A DNA stretch of 57,318 bases from a virus: positions 1 through 57,318 of IMG/VR virus record IMGVR_UViG_3300020182_000041. One strand, written 5' to 3'. Of this stretch, positions 25,988-36,263 are shown one piece after another. A model generated the notes under the pieces. It ran no database searches and was not told the DNA's origin. It saw only the letters and a program-made list of their open reading frames with translations. Position 1 is the first letter of the stretch; every line of letters starts with the position of its first letter. The position numbers and the translations under genes are program-made.

Positions 25988-26800
25988 ATGGCAAAACAAG
26001 CTACAGCAAAGCAAGTTGAGGTTGCTCCTCAAGTAAAAGCAGTACCAAAAGCGGCTGCAAAACCACAATGGGAATACAAAGACAGAACGTACTTTTTAAT
26101 AACGGGTAAGTCTCCATTAATTTTTACAATACCTTCTAAGCATTCAAGAAACAAACCTTTATTATATTTTGATAAAGAATCTGGATATCAAAGAGAACTT
26201 AGATATGCTACCAATCAAAAAACACCTTTTGCAGATGAACAAAAAGGAGAAGCAACTTTAGGTAGAATAGTTATGAAAAACGGAACAATAACAGTTCCAA
26301 AAGAACAAGTTGCATTACAAAAATTATTATCATTATATCATCCACTTAAAGACAAGATTTACAAAGAGCTTAATAAAGAGCAAGATTCTGTAAATCAGAT
26401 TGATTGGATTGAATTGGAATTAGAGGCCCTTACGGCAGCTAAAAACCTTGATGTGGATCACGCAGAGGCTATATTAAGATCTGAATTTGGAGAAAAGGTT
26501 ACAAAGCTTTCATCTAATGAATTAAAAAGAGATCTAATGATATTTGCTAAGCAAAATCCAATATTATTTCTAGAGCTAGCGGCTGACGATCATATTCAGT
26601 TAAGAAATGTAGGAGCTAAAGCAGTAGAGGCAGGTATTTTAAGTTTATCTTCTGACCAACGTACATTTTCATATGGACAAGGTGGTAGAAAATTAATGAC
26701 AATACCTTTTGATGAACACCCTTATTCTGCATTAGCAGCTTACTTTAAGACTGATGATGGTATGGAAGTTTACAAAGCAATATTAAAGAAACTTAAATAA
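25988..26800 (+). CDS. putative head accessory protein
   Basis: A 270-residue protein. The first ~28 residues are Ala/Lys/Pro/Val-rich and look disordered (KQATAKQVEVAPQVKAVPKA). The rest begins QWEYKDRTYFLITGKSPLIF, a beta-strand-rich start, and continues with helices and a tail YSALAAYFKTDDGMEVYKAI. It sits between two hairpins, right after the major capsid gene, so it may be translated from its own transcript unit. Probably a head-associated or decoration protein; I do not recognise a defined domain. Confidence 0.6.
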   Translation: MAKQATAKQVEVAPQVKAVPKAAAKPQWEYKDRTYFLITGKSPLIFTIPSKHSRNKPLLYFDKESGYQRELRYATNQKTPFADEQKGEATLGRIVMKNGTITVPKEQVALQKLLSLYHPLKDKIYKELNKEQDSVNQIDWIELELEALTAAKNLDVDHAEAILRSEFGEKVTKLSSNELKRDLMIFAKQNPILFLELAADDHIQLRNVGAKAVEAGILSLSSDQRTFSYGQGGRKLMTIPFDEHPYSALAAYFKTDDGMEVYKAILKKLK

Positions 26801-26808
26801 GTTACCTT

Positions 26809-26847
26809 ATAGTGGTTAGGCTACTGTAATCGTGGCCTAACTATTAT
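26809..26847 (+). terminator. hairpin after the head accessory gene
   Basis: GTTAGGC (26815-26821) pairs with GCCTAAC (26835-26841), and the stem can extend outward to 26809/26847 with two G-T wobbles, giving 13 pairs and a 13-base loop. AACAATAAAAAA follows. It may terminate or protect the head transcript before the tail genes. Confidence 0.6.
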
Positions 26848-26867
26848 AACAATAAAAAAATACAACA

Positions 26868-27599
26868 ATGGCAATAAGCGTAAATACTGTTTACCAAAGA
26901 GTACTAGGTGTGCTTAATAAAGAACAAAGAGGTTATGTAACTGCTCAAGAATTTAACTTATTCGCTAATCAAGCGCAGCAAGATTTATTTGAACAATACT
27001 TTTACGACATAAACCAATTTGGTAGAGTATCTGGTAATGATACTGAGTATTCCGACATGCTTACATTGCTTAATGAAAAAATAAATATATTTGAAACTAT
27101 TTCTGCGCCTACCAGACCTGCTAGTTATTTTATAGCACCCTCTGATATGTATAGACTAGGATCTATTGTTTATAAAAACACTACAACAAACTCATTTGGA
27201 ACATCTTCTACAGAGCAAATAGAAGCAGAGCGAATTAATGCTAATGAGTTTTTATACATTAATTCTTCTCCTTTAACTAAACCTACAAACACTCGACCTG
27301 TATTTGTTTCAAATGCAAGCGGTATAAAAATATATGCAAATTCAGAGGTTACCGACGTTGCTTTAGTGGACTACCAATACATAAAAAAGCCTGCAACAGT
27401 AAACTGGGCATATCAAATTGTATTTAACGAGCCTTTATATGACGCAAGTAATTCTGTGGATTTTGAACTGCATCCTGCAGATGAAGCTGATCTTGTTATA
27501 AAAATATTAGAATTAGCGGGTATATTAATAAAAGATTTAAACTTGTATCAAGTTATGAATCAAGAAGAACAAGAAACTATTCAACAAGAAAAAGCATAA
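26868..27599 (+). CDS. putative head-tail connector or adaptor
   Basis: A 243-residue protein: AISVNTVYQRVLGVLNKEQ, FNLFANQAQQDLFEQYFYDI, then PASYFIAPSDMYRLGSIVYK and a C-terminal helix VIKILELAGILIKDL. The helix-rich N-terminus plus a beta middle is compatible with adaptor/gatekeeper proteins that join the portal to a short tail. It is the first gene of the tail module and runs two bases from the tail-tube gene. I recall similar proteins in Bacteroidota podoviruses, but the exact part is inferred. Confidence 0.55.
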   Translation: MAISVNTVYQRVLGVLNKEQRGYVTAQEFNLFANQAQQDLFEQYFYDINQFGRVSGNDTEYSDMLTLLNEKINIFETISAPTRPASYFIAPSDMYRLGSIVYKNTTTNSFGTSSTEQIEAERINANEFLYINSSPLTKPTNTRPVFVSNASGIKIYANSEVTDVALVDYQYIKKPATVNWAYQIVFNEPLYDASNSVDFELHPADEADLVIKILELAGILIKDLNLYQVMNQEEQETIQQEKA

Positions 27600-27602
27600 C
27601 AT

Positions 27603-28514
27603 ATGGCCTTACCTTTACAAACAGATGAACAATATTATTTAGGTCCCGATGGTATTTGGAATAGCTGGGATGAGGACTATGGTAACTATCAATTTACTAG
27701 TATAAAAGATATTATAAATAATTTTATTATATCATATGTAGGTGAAGAGAAGATTATACCTAAAGTAAAAAGAACAGATGTAGCATTCCACGCACAGCGC
27801 GGAGTTCAAGAATTTAGTTTTGATATATTACCTTCAGTTAAGAGTCAAGAAATAGAGATTGGTCCAAACCTAAACTTTGTTTTACCAAAAGACTATGTTA
27901 ACTATGTAAAGATTACATGGACTGACTCTAACGGTATTGAAAGAGTAGTATATCCTGCTATTAATACTAGTAATCCTTTCCCTATATTACAAGACTCTAA
28001 TTACGAATACTTATTCGATGAACAAGACGAAGAAATTGTGTCAGCTCAATCTTCGGAAACAAAAAAAAGATTTCAAACACCTATACAACCAGGCCAGAAC
28101 GAAAGAGATGTAATACCTACTGATTTAACTTTTTTAAATGATTATGGAAGAAGGTACGGTATATCTCCACAACAGGCACAAGTTAATGGGGTATTTTACA
28201 TTGACCAATTGCAAGGTATTATATTTTTTGATTCTTCATTTGTAAATAAGATAGTGACCTTAAAATATATATCAGACGGTATTGGTGGTTCTGATGAGGA
28301 TATGACCGTACATAAATTTGCTGAGGATGCTTTGTATAAGTATATTGCTTATGCAATACTATCTACTAGGGCTAATACACCTGAATATTTAGTTTCGAGA
28401 TTTAAAAGAGAACGATCAGCCGCTAAGCGAAATGCAAAATTAAGATTATCTAATATTAAGATAGAGGAAATTACACAAGTTATGCGTAATAAATCTAAGA
28501 TTATAAAACACTAA
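27603..28514 (+). CDS. tail tubular protein A-like (P22 gp4/T7 gp11-like)
   Basis: A 303-residue protein. It has FTSIKDIINNFIISYVGEEK, VAFHAQRGVQEFSFDILPSV, then a beta domain with LPKDYVNYVKITW, and a helical end VHKFAEDALYKYIAYAILST with EYLVSRFKRERSAAKRNAK. The order (helical bundle, DYVNY strand pair, terminal helices) is that of ring proteins at the head-tail joint in podoviruses and crAss-like phages. It would form a dodecameric ring below the portal. Followed three bases later by the nozzle-like giant protein. Confidence 0.7.
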   Translation: MALPLQTDEQYYLGPDGIWNSWDEDYGNYQFTSIKDIINNFIISYVGEEKIIPKVKRTDVAFHAQRGVQEFSFDILPSVKSQEIEIGPNLNFVLPKDYVNYVKITWTDSNGIERVVYPAINTSNPFPILQDSNYEYLFDEQDEEIVSAQSSETKKRFQTPIQPGQNERDVIPTDLTFLNDYGRRYGISPQQAQVNGVFYIDQLQGIIFFDSSFVNKIVTLKYISDGIGGSDEDMTVHKFAEDALYKYIAYAILSTRANTPEYLVSRFKRERSAAKRNAKLRLSNIKIEEITQVMRNKSKIIKH

Positions 28515-28517
28515 TAT

Positions 28518-31500
28518 ATGCCAGAATTTGTACATGTTTTCCAAGCCGGAAAAATGAACAAAGATCTTGATGAAAGACTTGTTCCTAATGGTGAATACCG
28601 AGATGCTTTAAATTTAGATTTAGCTAATTCAGAAAACGGAAACGTAGGTTCTTTACAGAACATAAAAGGTACACTTGAGCTTAGAGGCAAATTAGGGCAG
28701 CCTGATTGGTCTGGATCTTATATAGATGCCTTATCTAATCCGGTTTGTATTGGGTCTATTAGAAATGATGTTTCAGAATGTATATATTGGTTTATAGCTT
28801 CTGATAATATTAGCACGATAGCAGAATACAATCAAACAACACAAGATATTGCCCCTGTAATAGTTGATACTTTAAACATTCTTAAATTTACAGAGGACTA
28901 TCTTATAACAGGTATAAATATAATTGAAGATTTTATATTTTGGACAGATGATCAAACAGAGCCGAAAAAAATAAACATAAATAAGTTTAAAACCGGATCT
29001 ATTGATTTTCTTACACACACTAAGATACCTTTATACATTCCAGAACAACAAACATATTCAGAAAATTTAACAGGACAACCTAATTTTGTTGAAGCAGATG
29101 TAACCGTGATAAAATTATCTCCTTTAGCAGCACCTGTTATTACAGCTAGCGCTAGTAAGTACGGTGATAATATACCCGGGACAGGTTTGTTGCCTCTTAG
29201 TACAACAATGACAACTGCTTCAACAGTTAATTTTACTTACGTTGAAAATATTCCATTAGATAGTATTAGTAGAGTACCTTTAGATACTTATGGTGAATAT
29301 TTATCTAACATATCTAATAACCCTAACTTCTACGCAAATTCATCTATTCCTAATTGGAATGGTGAAATAACTTTTACAGTAAATTCAGTGCCTACAGCCT
29401 GGGCTTTAGATGATATTATAGAATTAGAAACAGATTTTACAACAGAGTTTTATGTTAATTATGAATACAAAATAAGCATTAAACTTACTTCAGTAAACAA
29501 CACTACAATAACAGGGCAAATACAAGCAATTTCAAGCGACATACAAACTTTTAGAGATTCTGATGAAAACATAATAATTTACAATTGGAAAGCTATATTA
29601 GTAGAAGAGTCACCTATGTTCGAATATGTTTTTCCTAGATTCGCTTTTAGATGGAAATTTATTGATAATGAATACTCTTGTTTTTCTCCTTTTTCACAAG
29701 TTGCTTTTGTAGGTGGTGAATTTGAGTACTTAGCTTCAGACGGTTACAATGAAGGTATGACAAATAATATAAGGCTTCTTGAAATTGGTAATTTAGCCTG
29801 GGGTAGTCAAGAGGTTGTTGAATTAGACATTTTGTTTAAAGAAAGCAACAGCCAAGCAGTGTATAGTGTAGAGACATTAAAAAGATCCGATTTTCCAGTC
29901 TTACCTAGTACATTCCAGGTTGAAACAGAACTTATTGGAGCAATAGTAGAAGCTAATCAAATATTAAGACCATGGGACAATGTTCCCAGAGCAGCAAAAA
30001 GTCAAGAGCTTATAGGCAATAGAATAGTCTATGGTAATTATCTGCAAAATTATAATGTAGATACAACTACCTTAAATTTAACAAATACACCTACAAACCA
30101 TCCGGCTGTAGCAGATCCTGCTAAAATAAGATTTCCTTTCCCATCAGTAAAATCTATACGTACTTACCAAGCCGGAGTGTCATATATTGATGCATACGGT
30201 AGAGAAACACCTATATTTACAAGTAAACAAGGTAGTACAAAAATAGATATATCTGATTCAGATAAAACAAATAAACTAACAATAACCCCTACAAATATAC
30301 CTCCTTCTTTTGCTACCCATTATAAGTTTTTTGTAAAAGAAATATCAAATGAGTATTACAATTTAGCATTAGATAGATTTTACGAAGCAGAGGATGGCAA
30401 TGTATGGTTGTCATTTCCTTCGTCTGAAAGAAATAAAGTAGATGAAGAAACTTATTTAATACTAAAGAAACAACATGACACAGATAAACAAGTTTTAGGG
30501 TTTAATAGGTATAAAATTATTTCTATTGAATCAGAAGCTCCTACATTTATATCAACTTTTGATACAGTAATTACTTCTAGTATAGTACAACAATTAACTT
30601 TAGTTGAAGTTGGTTTTCTTTCTTTAAATTTCAGAGGGCCTATGTCTTCTGTAAATGCACAATTTGGTTCTTCCTTAAACGGAGGGAAAGTAAGATTTAC
30701 TAAAGGGGCAAGTGTTTCTGATATATACGATGTAAGCATTTCTAGAGTTGCAAATCCGAATAGTGGCTCTACAGAAATTGATTATAATTTAGTGCTAGAT
30801 AGACCATTAGGACCTGATGCTGCTTTTTTAGAGGATGTAGCTGTAGGACAAGATTATTCAGTAACTATACTTGAAGATGAAGTAAAAAGAAAGCCAGAAT
30901 TTGCAGGTAGATTTTTTGTTAAAATACAAAGAAACTTTGCTTTTGATACAAATATTATATCTTCATTTGCCGCAATGCCGGTGCAGTATTCAATACTTGA
31001 TTCCTTTCAGCCAGATAGAGGTTTAAACAATGCTAATAACCCCGGTCCAAATGCTCTTTTATATGCGGATTACGGAGCAACAAGCGAGGTTTTGTTTTGT
31101 GGCAGTCAAGCATCCGTTTTAAAAACTGTAGGTTGGAACGGTGGCGTAGGATCTTCTATTACTAACACAAATTACTCTCCTGACGCATATAAACTCGCGG
31201 CATTTCAGCCTCCTACTAGAGGTTCAAGAAAATTTGGAGTAATATATGCAGGCGAAAAAGCAGGCGGTGGAGGAGAATATATAAATCAAATGTTTGGTAA
31301 TAGTTCTGTTAGCCAATATGTTGGCGGAAATTGGGCGGCTAATACAGCTACTCCGGACGGATTTTTATCCCCAGGCGCAGTTATAAGATTCCAAAATAAA
31401 GTTGATGGATCTTATAGTCAACCATACAATATAGTTGATGCTATAGGACAAAGATCTTTTAGAGGTAGGAGAATAAACCCAGTAGGTGGTTGTGATCATT

Positions 31501-33944
31501 CTGAAACAGGGTATAACCAAAAATACATTATTTATATAGAGCTTGCTGAAGAAATATCAGAAGATTGGATGCCTTTAGCTAATCAATGGAGTCATTTAGA
31601 AACAGTTTTACCAAGCATTCAAGCTTTAGAGCCTGTGATATCAGCTGGTAAAAAATTAACTTCTAACAATCCAGCTATATTTGAAACGGAGCCAAAAGAA
31701 TCAATAGATCTAGATTTATATTATGAAGCCAGCGATTCTTTACCTATTTCTAATTACAATACAGAGTCTCAACATTTAAATTGGATGAATTGTTATTCAT
31801 ACGGTACTGGAGTAGAGTCAAATAGAATTAGAGATGATTACAACGCAGTATTCATAGACAAAGGACCTAAGGTTTCTACTGTATTAGATGAGCCTTATGC
31901 GGCAGAGCGTAGAGGTAGTGGATTTATATTTTCTCAAATATTTAATTCAACATCAGGTATAAATAGATTAAATCAATTCATACAAGCATTACCTATAACA
32001 AAAGATTTAAATCCTATTCATGGTACAATACAAAAATTGCATGCTCGCGACACTGATTTAATAACTTTATGTGAAGATAAATGTTTTAGAGTTTTAGCTA
32101 ATAAAGATGCTTTATTTAATGCGGATGGTAATTCTAATGTTACAAGTAATAATGCTGTATTAGGACAAACAGTTCCATATGCAGGAGATTTTGGTATATC
32201 TAAAAATCCTGAGTCATTTGCAGATTATGGATTTAGAGTGTACTTTGCTGATAAAAATAGAGGTTCAGTAATAAGATTATCAAGAGATGGTATAACGGAA
32301 ATATCTAGTAAAGGTATGGATGATTTCTTTTCTGATAATTTAAGATACTCCACTAAACTAATAGGTAGCTATGATGAAGATAAAGGTTTATACAATCTTA
32401 AGCTTAATAATATTACTCCGGAATGGAGAAAAATATTATCAACTGATACAGATTATCAATTAACAGCTTCTTGTGAAAATCCTAGTACTCTTAATAGTGC
32501 TGAAAAATCAATTGCAACTACAGTTTCGTTTAAAGAATCAGTAAACGGATGGACAAGCAGAAAATCATTCTTACCTGAAAGTGGAATATCTTTAAACAAT
32601 GTATATTACACTTTTAAAAATGGATTATTGTGGCAACATAATGCAAGTAATACTTATAATAATTTTTACGGTAATCAGTATTTAAGTTCTTTCAATGTTG
32701 TTATAAATGAATTACCTAATGTAGTAAAAGGCTATAGCACTTTAAATTACACAGGTACAAGGTCTAGAGAGCTAGAATACGAGTATAACAACAAATGGTA
32801 TTCTATTGCTGAAATTAACGCAAATCAAACAATACCAACTTCAACGCAAATAAAAACAGAAGGATGGCGAGTTGATTATGTTAGAACAAACCTTGAATCC
32901 GGAGAAATAAAAGAATTTGAAAATAAAGAAGGTAAATACTTTAACTACATAAAGGCGTTACACGTATGTAAAACTGGGGACGGTATCGGTAATTCTGAGG
33001 TAGACGCGGACCCTCAAGATTATCTTTTAACGGTTACAATTGATCCTGACTGCAGTAGCTCAGGAGATGTTATACCTGATACTCCTATACTAGGATTCTA
33101 CGAATGGGACGTTGTTAATAACCCTGTTGCTTTAACTAATATAGAATTAGATACTCCTCAAGAAGCAAAATGTAATATTGAAAACTTTTATAATATATTA
33201 AACCAAGACTACATTAATGTTACAGTTACTAGCATGGAGCTTAAATATATTTCCACTGTTGGATTAGCTGTAGGTACTGTTCTATATGATAGCAATACCT
33301 TATTACCTTTTACTACAAACTCTGGTATTACTATATTATATACTAATAGCAATGTAGTAAGTAATCCTTCTTTAGACGCAAACAATTCACAATCTGTCCC
33401 TGATACATATAAATTAATTACTATAAACGCATCAGGTACTATTACAAACATAATACAATATAATACTTTAGCCCCTTGCGTAGGTAACCCTACAAATACA
33501 ACAAGAGGTACAGCTGCCGTAGGTAGCATCAATGTGCCATATTTATTTTTTAGTCTACCTGCTCTTACAAATTCTGAATTAGTATGTGCTATAAAAAGTT
33601 TTATGACATCTTGGATTGCTTTGGGTACTGACGATAGAAGTCAAAATTGGTCTGTACCTAAGCCTTACTGGTATGATCCTTTTACTTTTTCAGTTGGTAC
33701 GCAATTATATACTAAATTAAACAACGGAGAATTTAAAAAGAAAAATGTAAATAGCGCAGGCGATCCTGGTTATCCTAGAAAAGAAGTTTATAATTTAACT
33801 ACAGGAGGAGTTATGTCTTTTGGGGCAACATGGACCGACGAAGCAAATAAACCCGATGACAATTGGGTTATAGTTAGTACAAATGGCACAGGAATAATAA
33901 CAGCAATAGATGTATATAATACTTATAGTTATACTTGTCCATAA
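28518..33944 (+). CDS. giant tail nozzle/stabilisation protein
   Basis: An 1808-residue protein starting MPEFVHVFQAGKMNKDLDER, with LVPNGEYRDALNLDLANSEN and GNVGSLQNIKG. This start is typical of the tail-tube B / P22 gp10-type stabilisation proteins of podoviruses and crAss-like phages. A beta-propeller-like body follows: YWFIASD, DFIFWTDD, PIHGTIQKLHARDTDLITLC, RVYFADKNRGSVIRLSRDG. The C-terminal ~350 residues (after about 1500) look like an added beta-rich domain. It probably closes the tail and holds fibres. Length is well above T7 gp12 (~800 residues), so the extra domains may carry receptor contacts. Confidence 0.75.
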   Translation: MPEFVHVFQAGKMNKDLDERLVPNGEYRDALNLDLANSENGNVGSLQNIKGTLELRGKLGQPDWSGSYIDALSNPVCIGSIRNDVSECIYWFIASDNISTIAEYNQTTQDIAPVIVDTLNILKFTEDYLITGINIIEDFIFWTDDQTEPKKININKFKTGSIDFLTHTKIPLYIPEQQTYSENLTGQPNFVEADVTVIKLSPLAAPVITASASKYGDNIPGTGLLPLSTTMTTASTVNFTYVENIPLDSISRVPLDTYGEYLSNISNNPNFYANSSIPNWNGEITFTVNSVPTAWALDDIIELETDFTTEFYVNYEYKISIKLTSVNNTTITGQIQAISSDIQTFRDSDENIIIYNWKAILVEESPMFEYVFPRFAFRWKFIDNEYSCFSPFSQVAFVGGEFEYLASDGYNEGMTNNIRLLEIGNLAWGSQEVVELDILFKESNSQAVYSVETLKRSDFPVLPSTFQVETELIGAIVEANQILRPWDNVPRAAKSQELIGNRIVYGNYLQNYNVDTTTLNLTNTPTNHPAVADPAKIRFPFPSVKSIRTYQAGVSYIDAYGRETPIFTSKQGSTKIDISDSDKTNKLTITPTNIPPSFATHYKFFVKEISNEYYNLALDRFYEAEDGNVWLSFPSSERNKVDEETYLILKKQHDTDKQVLGFNRYKIISIESEAPTFISTFDTVITSSIVQQLTLVEVGFLSLNFRGPMSSVNAQFGSSLNGGKVRFTKGASVSDIYDVSISRVANPNSGSTEIDYNLVLDRPLGPDAAFLEDVAVGQDYSVTILEDEVKRKPEFAGRFFVKIQRNFAFDTNIISSFAAMPVQYSILDSFQPDRGLNNANNPGPNALLYADYGATSEVLFCGSQASVLKTVGWNGGVGSSITNTNYSPDAYKLAAFQPPTRGSRKFGVIYAGEKAGGGGEYINQMFGNSSVSQYVGGNWAANTATPDGFLSPGAVIRFQNKVDGSYSQPYNIVDAIGQRSFRGRRINPVGGCDHSETGYNQKYIIYIELAEEISEDWMPLANQWSHLETVLPSIQALEPVISAGKKLTSNNPAIFETEPKESIDLDLYYEASDSLPISNYNTESQHLNWMNCYSYGTGVESNRIRDDYNAVFIDKGPKVSTVLDEPYAAERRGSGFIFSQIFNSTSGINRLNQFIQALPITKDLNPIHGTIQKLHARDTDLITLCEDKCFRVLANKDALFNADGNSNVTSNNAVLGQTVPYAGDFGISKNPESFADYGFRVYFADKNRGSVIRLSRDGITEISSKGMDDFFSDNLRYSTKLIGSYDEDKGLYNLKLNNITPEWRKILSTDTDYQLTASCENPSTLNSAEKSIATTVSFKESVNGWTSRKSFLPESGISLNNVYYTFKNGLLWQHNASNTYNNFYGNQYLSSFNVVINELPNVVKGYSTLNYTGTRSRELEYEYNNKWYSIAEINANQTIPTSTQIKTEGWRVDYVRTNLESGEIKEFENKEGKYFNYIKALHVCKTGDGIGNSEVDADPQDYLLTVTIDPDCSSSGDVIPDTPILGFYEWDVVNNPVALTNIELDTPQEAKCNIENFYNILNQDYINVTVTSMELKYISTVGLAVGTVLYDSNTLLPFTTNSGITILYTNSNVVSNPSLDANNSQSVPDTYKLITINASGTITNIIQYNTLAPCVGNPTNTTRGTAAVGSINVPYLFFSLPALTNSELVCAIKSFMTSWIALGTDDRSQNWSVPKPYWYDPFTFSVGTQLYTKLNNGEFKKKNVNSAGDPGYPRKEVYNLTTGGVMSFGATWTDEANKPDDNWVIVSTNGTGIITAIDVYNTYSYTCP

Positions 33945-33955
33945 AATAATAAGAT

Positions 33956-35914
33956 ATGCCAATAACAATTAATAATTACAATTTTACATCGGTTATATAC
34001 CAGGTAGGAGAGTTTACTCCTGTATATGTTGAATTTCCAACAGCTGTAATTACTATAACGCCTAATAGCGGATATACCGCTACAGTTTCGGACTTTTCTT
34101 TAGACGCTAGCTTTTCAGATCCCGCGGTACAGACTGTGGTATTTGCTCAAAGCGGATTAAATGTTACCTGTACAGTTACTTTTCAAACTAGTTTTGTAAT
34201 GCCTGCAAACAATTATACAATTCCATTGTGTATTGTTGGAGAAGCAAAAGTTAGTCTTATAACAATATCTGGTACTTTTACGGCAACCGTAGGCACTAAC
34301 ATAACTCCGGTGAGCGAAACGTCTACTGTGTATAGCGATTCAGGATCGTTTGGTGAAACTGATGCTTTATTTTCAAGAACATATACAGCTGCTGCAGGAT
34401 ATTATTTAAAAAATCCTTCTGCTAATATTGTAACTGGTAATCAAGCTAATTATACAGTAGCTCAAACACCTACGTACGATAGTAACGGTAACTTAATTGT
34501 TTATTCATTAGATTGTAGTTATACATATCCTATTAATAATGTTTCTGGTGATTTCATAGACATAAAAGTTCCTTCAGAAGTCATATTTGTCCCTGCTCAA
34601 GAAATAGTATCTTATACGTTTGATACATCCCCGGTATCACTAGGAGGCTCACAGAGAGTATTAACTTTATTTGGGGATGAAGGTGCTGTTTTTACAATAC
34701 TTGTAACAGATACTTTAGGTAATTCATACAATGCAGAATTAAATGCCACTATGGGTTCTACCGGAGCTTTTAGTACTTTAATAGTTTTTCCTGATATAAC
34801 AGGAGCCACTTCTAACGTTGTTTATACAATAACGTTGTCAGGAGACTTAGCTTCTTCCTTCCCTCAGGTTAATCCAATAATATTAACTCAATATGCTATT
34901 AATCCGATTATATCTATAACAGCTTCTTCAAGTTATGGGGTTACAGGGTTTACAACTCTTACTAGACAAGGTACCGCTTTTTTATCTCCTTCAAATACAT
35001 TTATAACAGCTACTTGGCCATTAACGGTTTCAAGTCCAGCTACAATATCTTATAATGGAGATATAGAAATGCCAGACTTTTTATACACACAACCATTAGG
35101 AGTTGATACTACTGTAGTTAGTACAGTGTCAAATTCGTCTACAGTAACCTTAACAGACGCTACAGGAATATTAGTAAATGACCAATTTAATTTATTACAA
35201 AATAATAGCGAATTAGCTCCTTTCCAATTTAAAATTACAGGAGTCGCAGGTAATGTATTAACAGTAACACCTAATATGTCAGCTACTTCTGGGACTATTC
35301 TACAAGTTTACAGAACAAAAGGTAATGTTATAGATAACGCTACAGTTACAGCAACACAAGTTGATCCTCAAAACGTTACAATAGATTTATCTGTTCAAGT
35401 GATTGAATTTGGTAATGAAGATGTAACTTTTACATTAGATTTAGACGAAATAATAGATACGGTAGGTGGACAAGTATTTGGACCATATGCTTTAAACTTT
35501 AATGCGCTTAGCTCTACTAATGCATGTTGTGGCCCTACCTCAACAATTATTTATTTAGATTCTAACGCATTAAGCACTGCTACAAATATATATACTAATA
35601 GTACAGGCACTAGCCTTGCTGCTTCTGGATATTACACAACAGGAACTGGATATAGATTTTGGGATGGATCAGCGTTCCCTTCATTAACAACAACACCCTG
35701 TCCTTCGTGCGCAACAGCTTTATCTTTATGTTATAGCAGTTCAAGTGTTAACGATTTATGTTGTAACATATCAAGTAATGTTACAGTTTATGTAGCTTCG
35801 GGAGAAACGTTTATTAATAACAATGGGTTGTATACCACTTCTGATTTAACGACAGCTGCTCCAGATGGCTATTATAGCCAAAACGCAAACACTTGTTCTA
35901 ATAATTTACCTTAA
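33956..35914 (+). CDS. beta-rich tail protein with Cys-rich C-terminal modules
   Basis: A 652-residue, Thr/Ser/Val-rich protein with Ig-like or fibronectin-like strand spacing through residues 1-500. The last ~140 residues contain two related modules: NACCGPTSTIIYLDSNALST...IYTNSTG...GYYTTG, and DLCCNISSNVTVYVASGETF...LYTTSDL...GYYSQN, separated by PCPSCATALSLCYSSSS. The Cys pairs (CC, CPSC) are likely disulphide or metal sites. This resembles adhesin modules in other marine phages. Location after the nozzle gene implies a tail component, perhaps a surface-binding appendage. Confidence 0.6.
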   Translation: MPITINNYNFTSVIYQVGEFTPVYVEFPTAVITITPNSGYTATVSDFSLDASFSDPAVQTVVFAQSGLNVTCTVTFQTSFVMPANNYTIPLCIVGEAKVSLITISGTFTATVGTNITPVSETSTVYSDSGSFGETDALFSRTYTAAAGYYLKNPSANIVTGNQANYTVAQTPTYDSNGNLIVYSLDCSYTYPINNVSGDFIDIKVPSEVIFVPAQEIVSYTFDTSPVSLGGSQRVLTLFGDEGAVFTILVTDTLGNSYNAELNATMGSTGAFSTLIVFPDITGATSNVVYTITLSGDLASSFPQVNPIILTQYAINPIISITASSSYGVTGFTTLTRQGTAFLSPSNTFITATWPLTVSSPATISYNGDIEMPDFLYTQPLGVDTTVVSTVSNSSTVTLTDATGILVNDQFNLLQNNSELAPFQFKITGVAGNVLTVTPNMSATSGTILQVYRTKGNVIDNATVTATQVDPQNVTIDLSVQVIEFGNEDVTFTLDLDEIIDTVGGQVFGPYALNFNALSSTNACCGPTSTIIYLDSNALSTATNIYTNSTGTSLAASGYYTTGTGYRFWDGSAFPSLTTTPCPSCATALSLCYSSSSVNDLCCNISSNVTVYVASGETFINNNGLYTTSDLTTAAPDGYYSQNANTCSNNLP

Positions 35915-35918
35915 TAAA

Positions 35919-36254
35919 ATGGCTCAAAAAACTTACAGACAACAATTATCAGGCGCTTTAGGCACGTTAACAAACTGCCCAAGCTGTAGTCCATCAACAA
36001 CTACAACGTACGCTGTATCAACTTGCTCTAATAGCTATTTACACTATGTAGATGAAATAAGTGGATTTGATGGACAGCAAGCAGTATTAATTCAACCTTA
36101 TAGTGTTGGTGATGTAGTGTGGATTAAAACAGGGGCATCAGCAACTATTGAATGTGCTACTATAACGTCTGTTGATAATCCAGATCCAGCAACACATTAT
36201 ATTGATGAAGCCCAAGGACCTTGGTCTCAATGCTCTCAATGTTACACTCCTTAA
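35919..36254 (+). CDS. small Cys-rich tail protein
   Basis: A 111-residue protein beginning at ATG 35919 (MAQKTYRQQLSGALGTLTNC); an upstream in-frame ATG at 35865 would lie inside the previous gene and is less likely. It has CPSC, STCSNSYLHYVDE, a beta domain with YSVGDVVWIK and ECATITSVDN, and a final WSQCSQCYTP. CPSC and CSQC pairs match the style of the preceding protein, so these two probably form one structural unit. Function unknown; tail-tip adhesin inferred. Confidence 0.6.
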   Translation: MAQKTYRQQLSGALGTLTNCPSCSPSTTTTYAVSTCSNSYLHYVDEISGFDGQQAVLIQPYSVGDVVWIKTGASATIECATITSVDNPDPATHYIDEAQGPWSQCSQCYTP

Positions 36255-36263
36255 TATATAATT

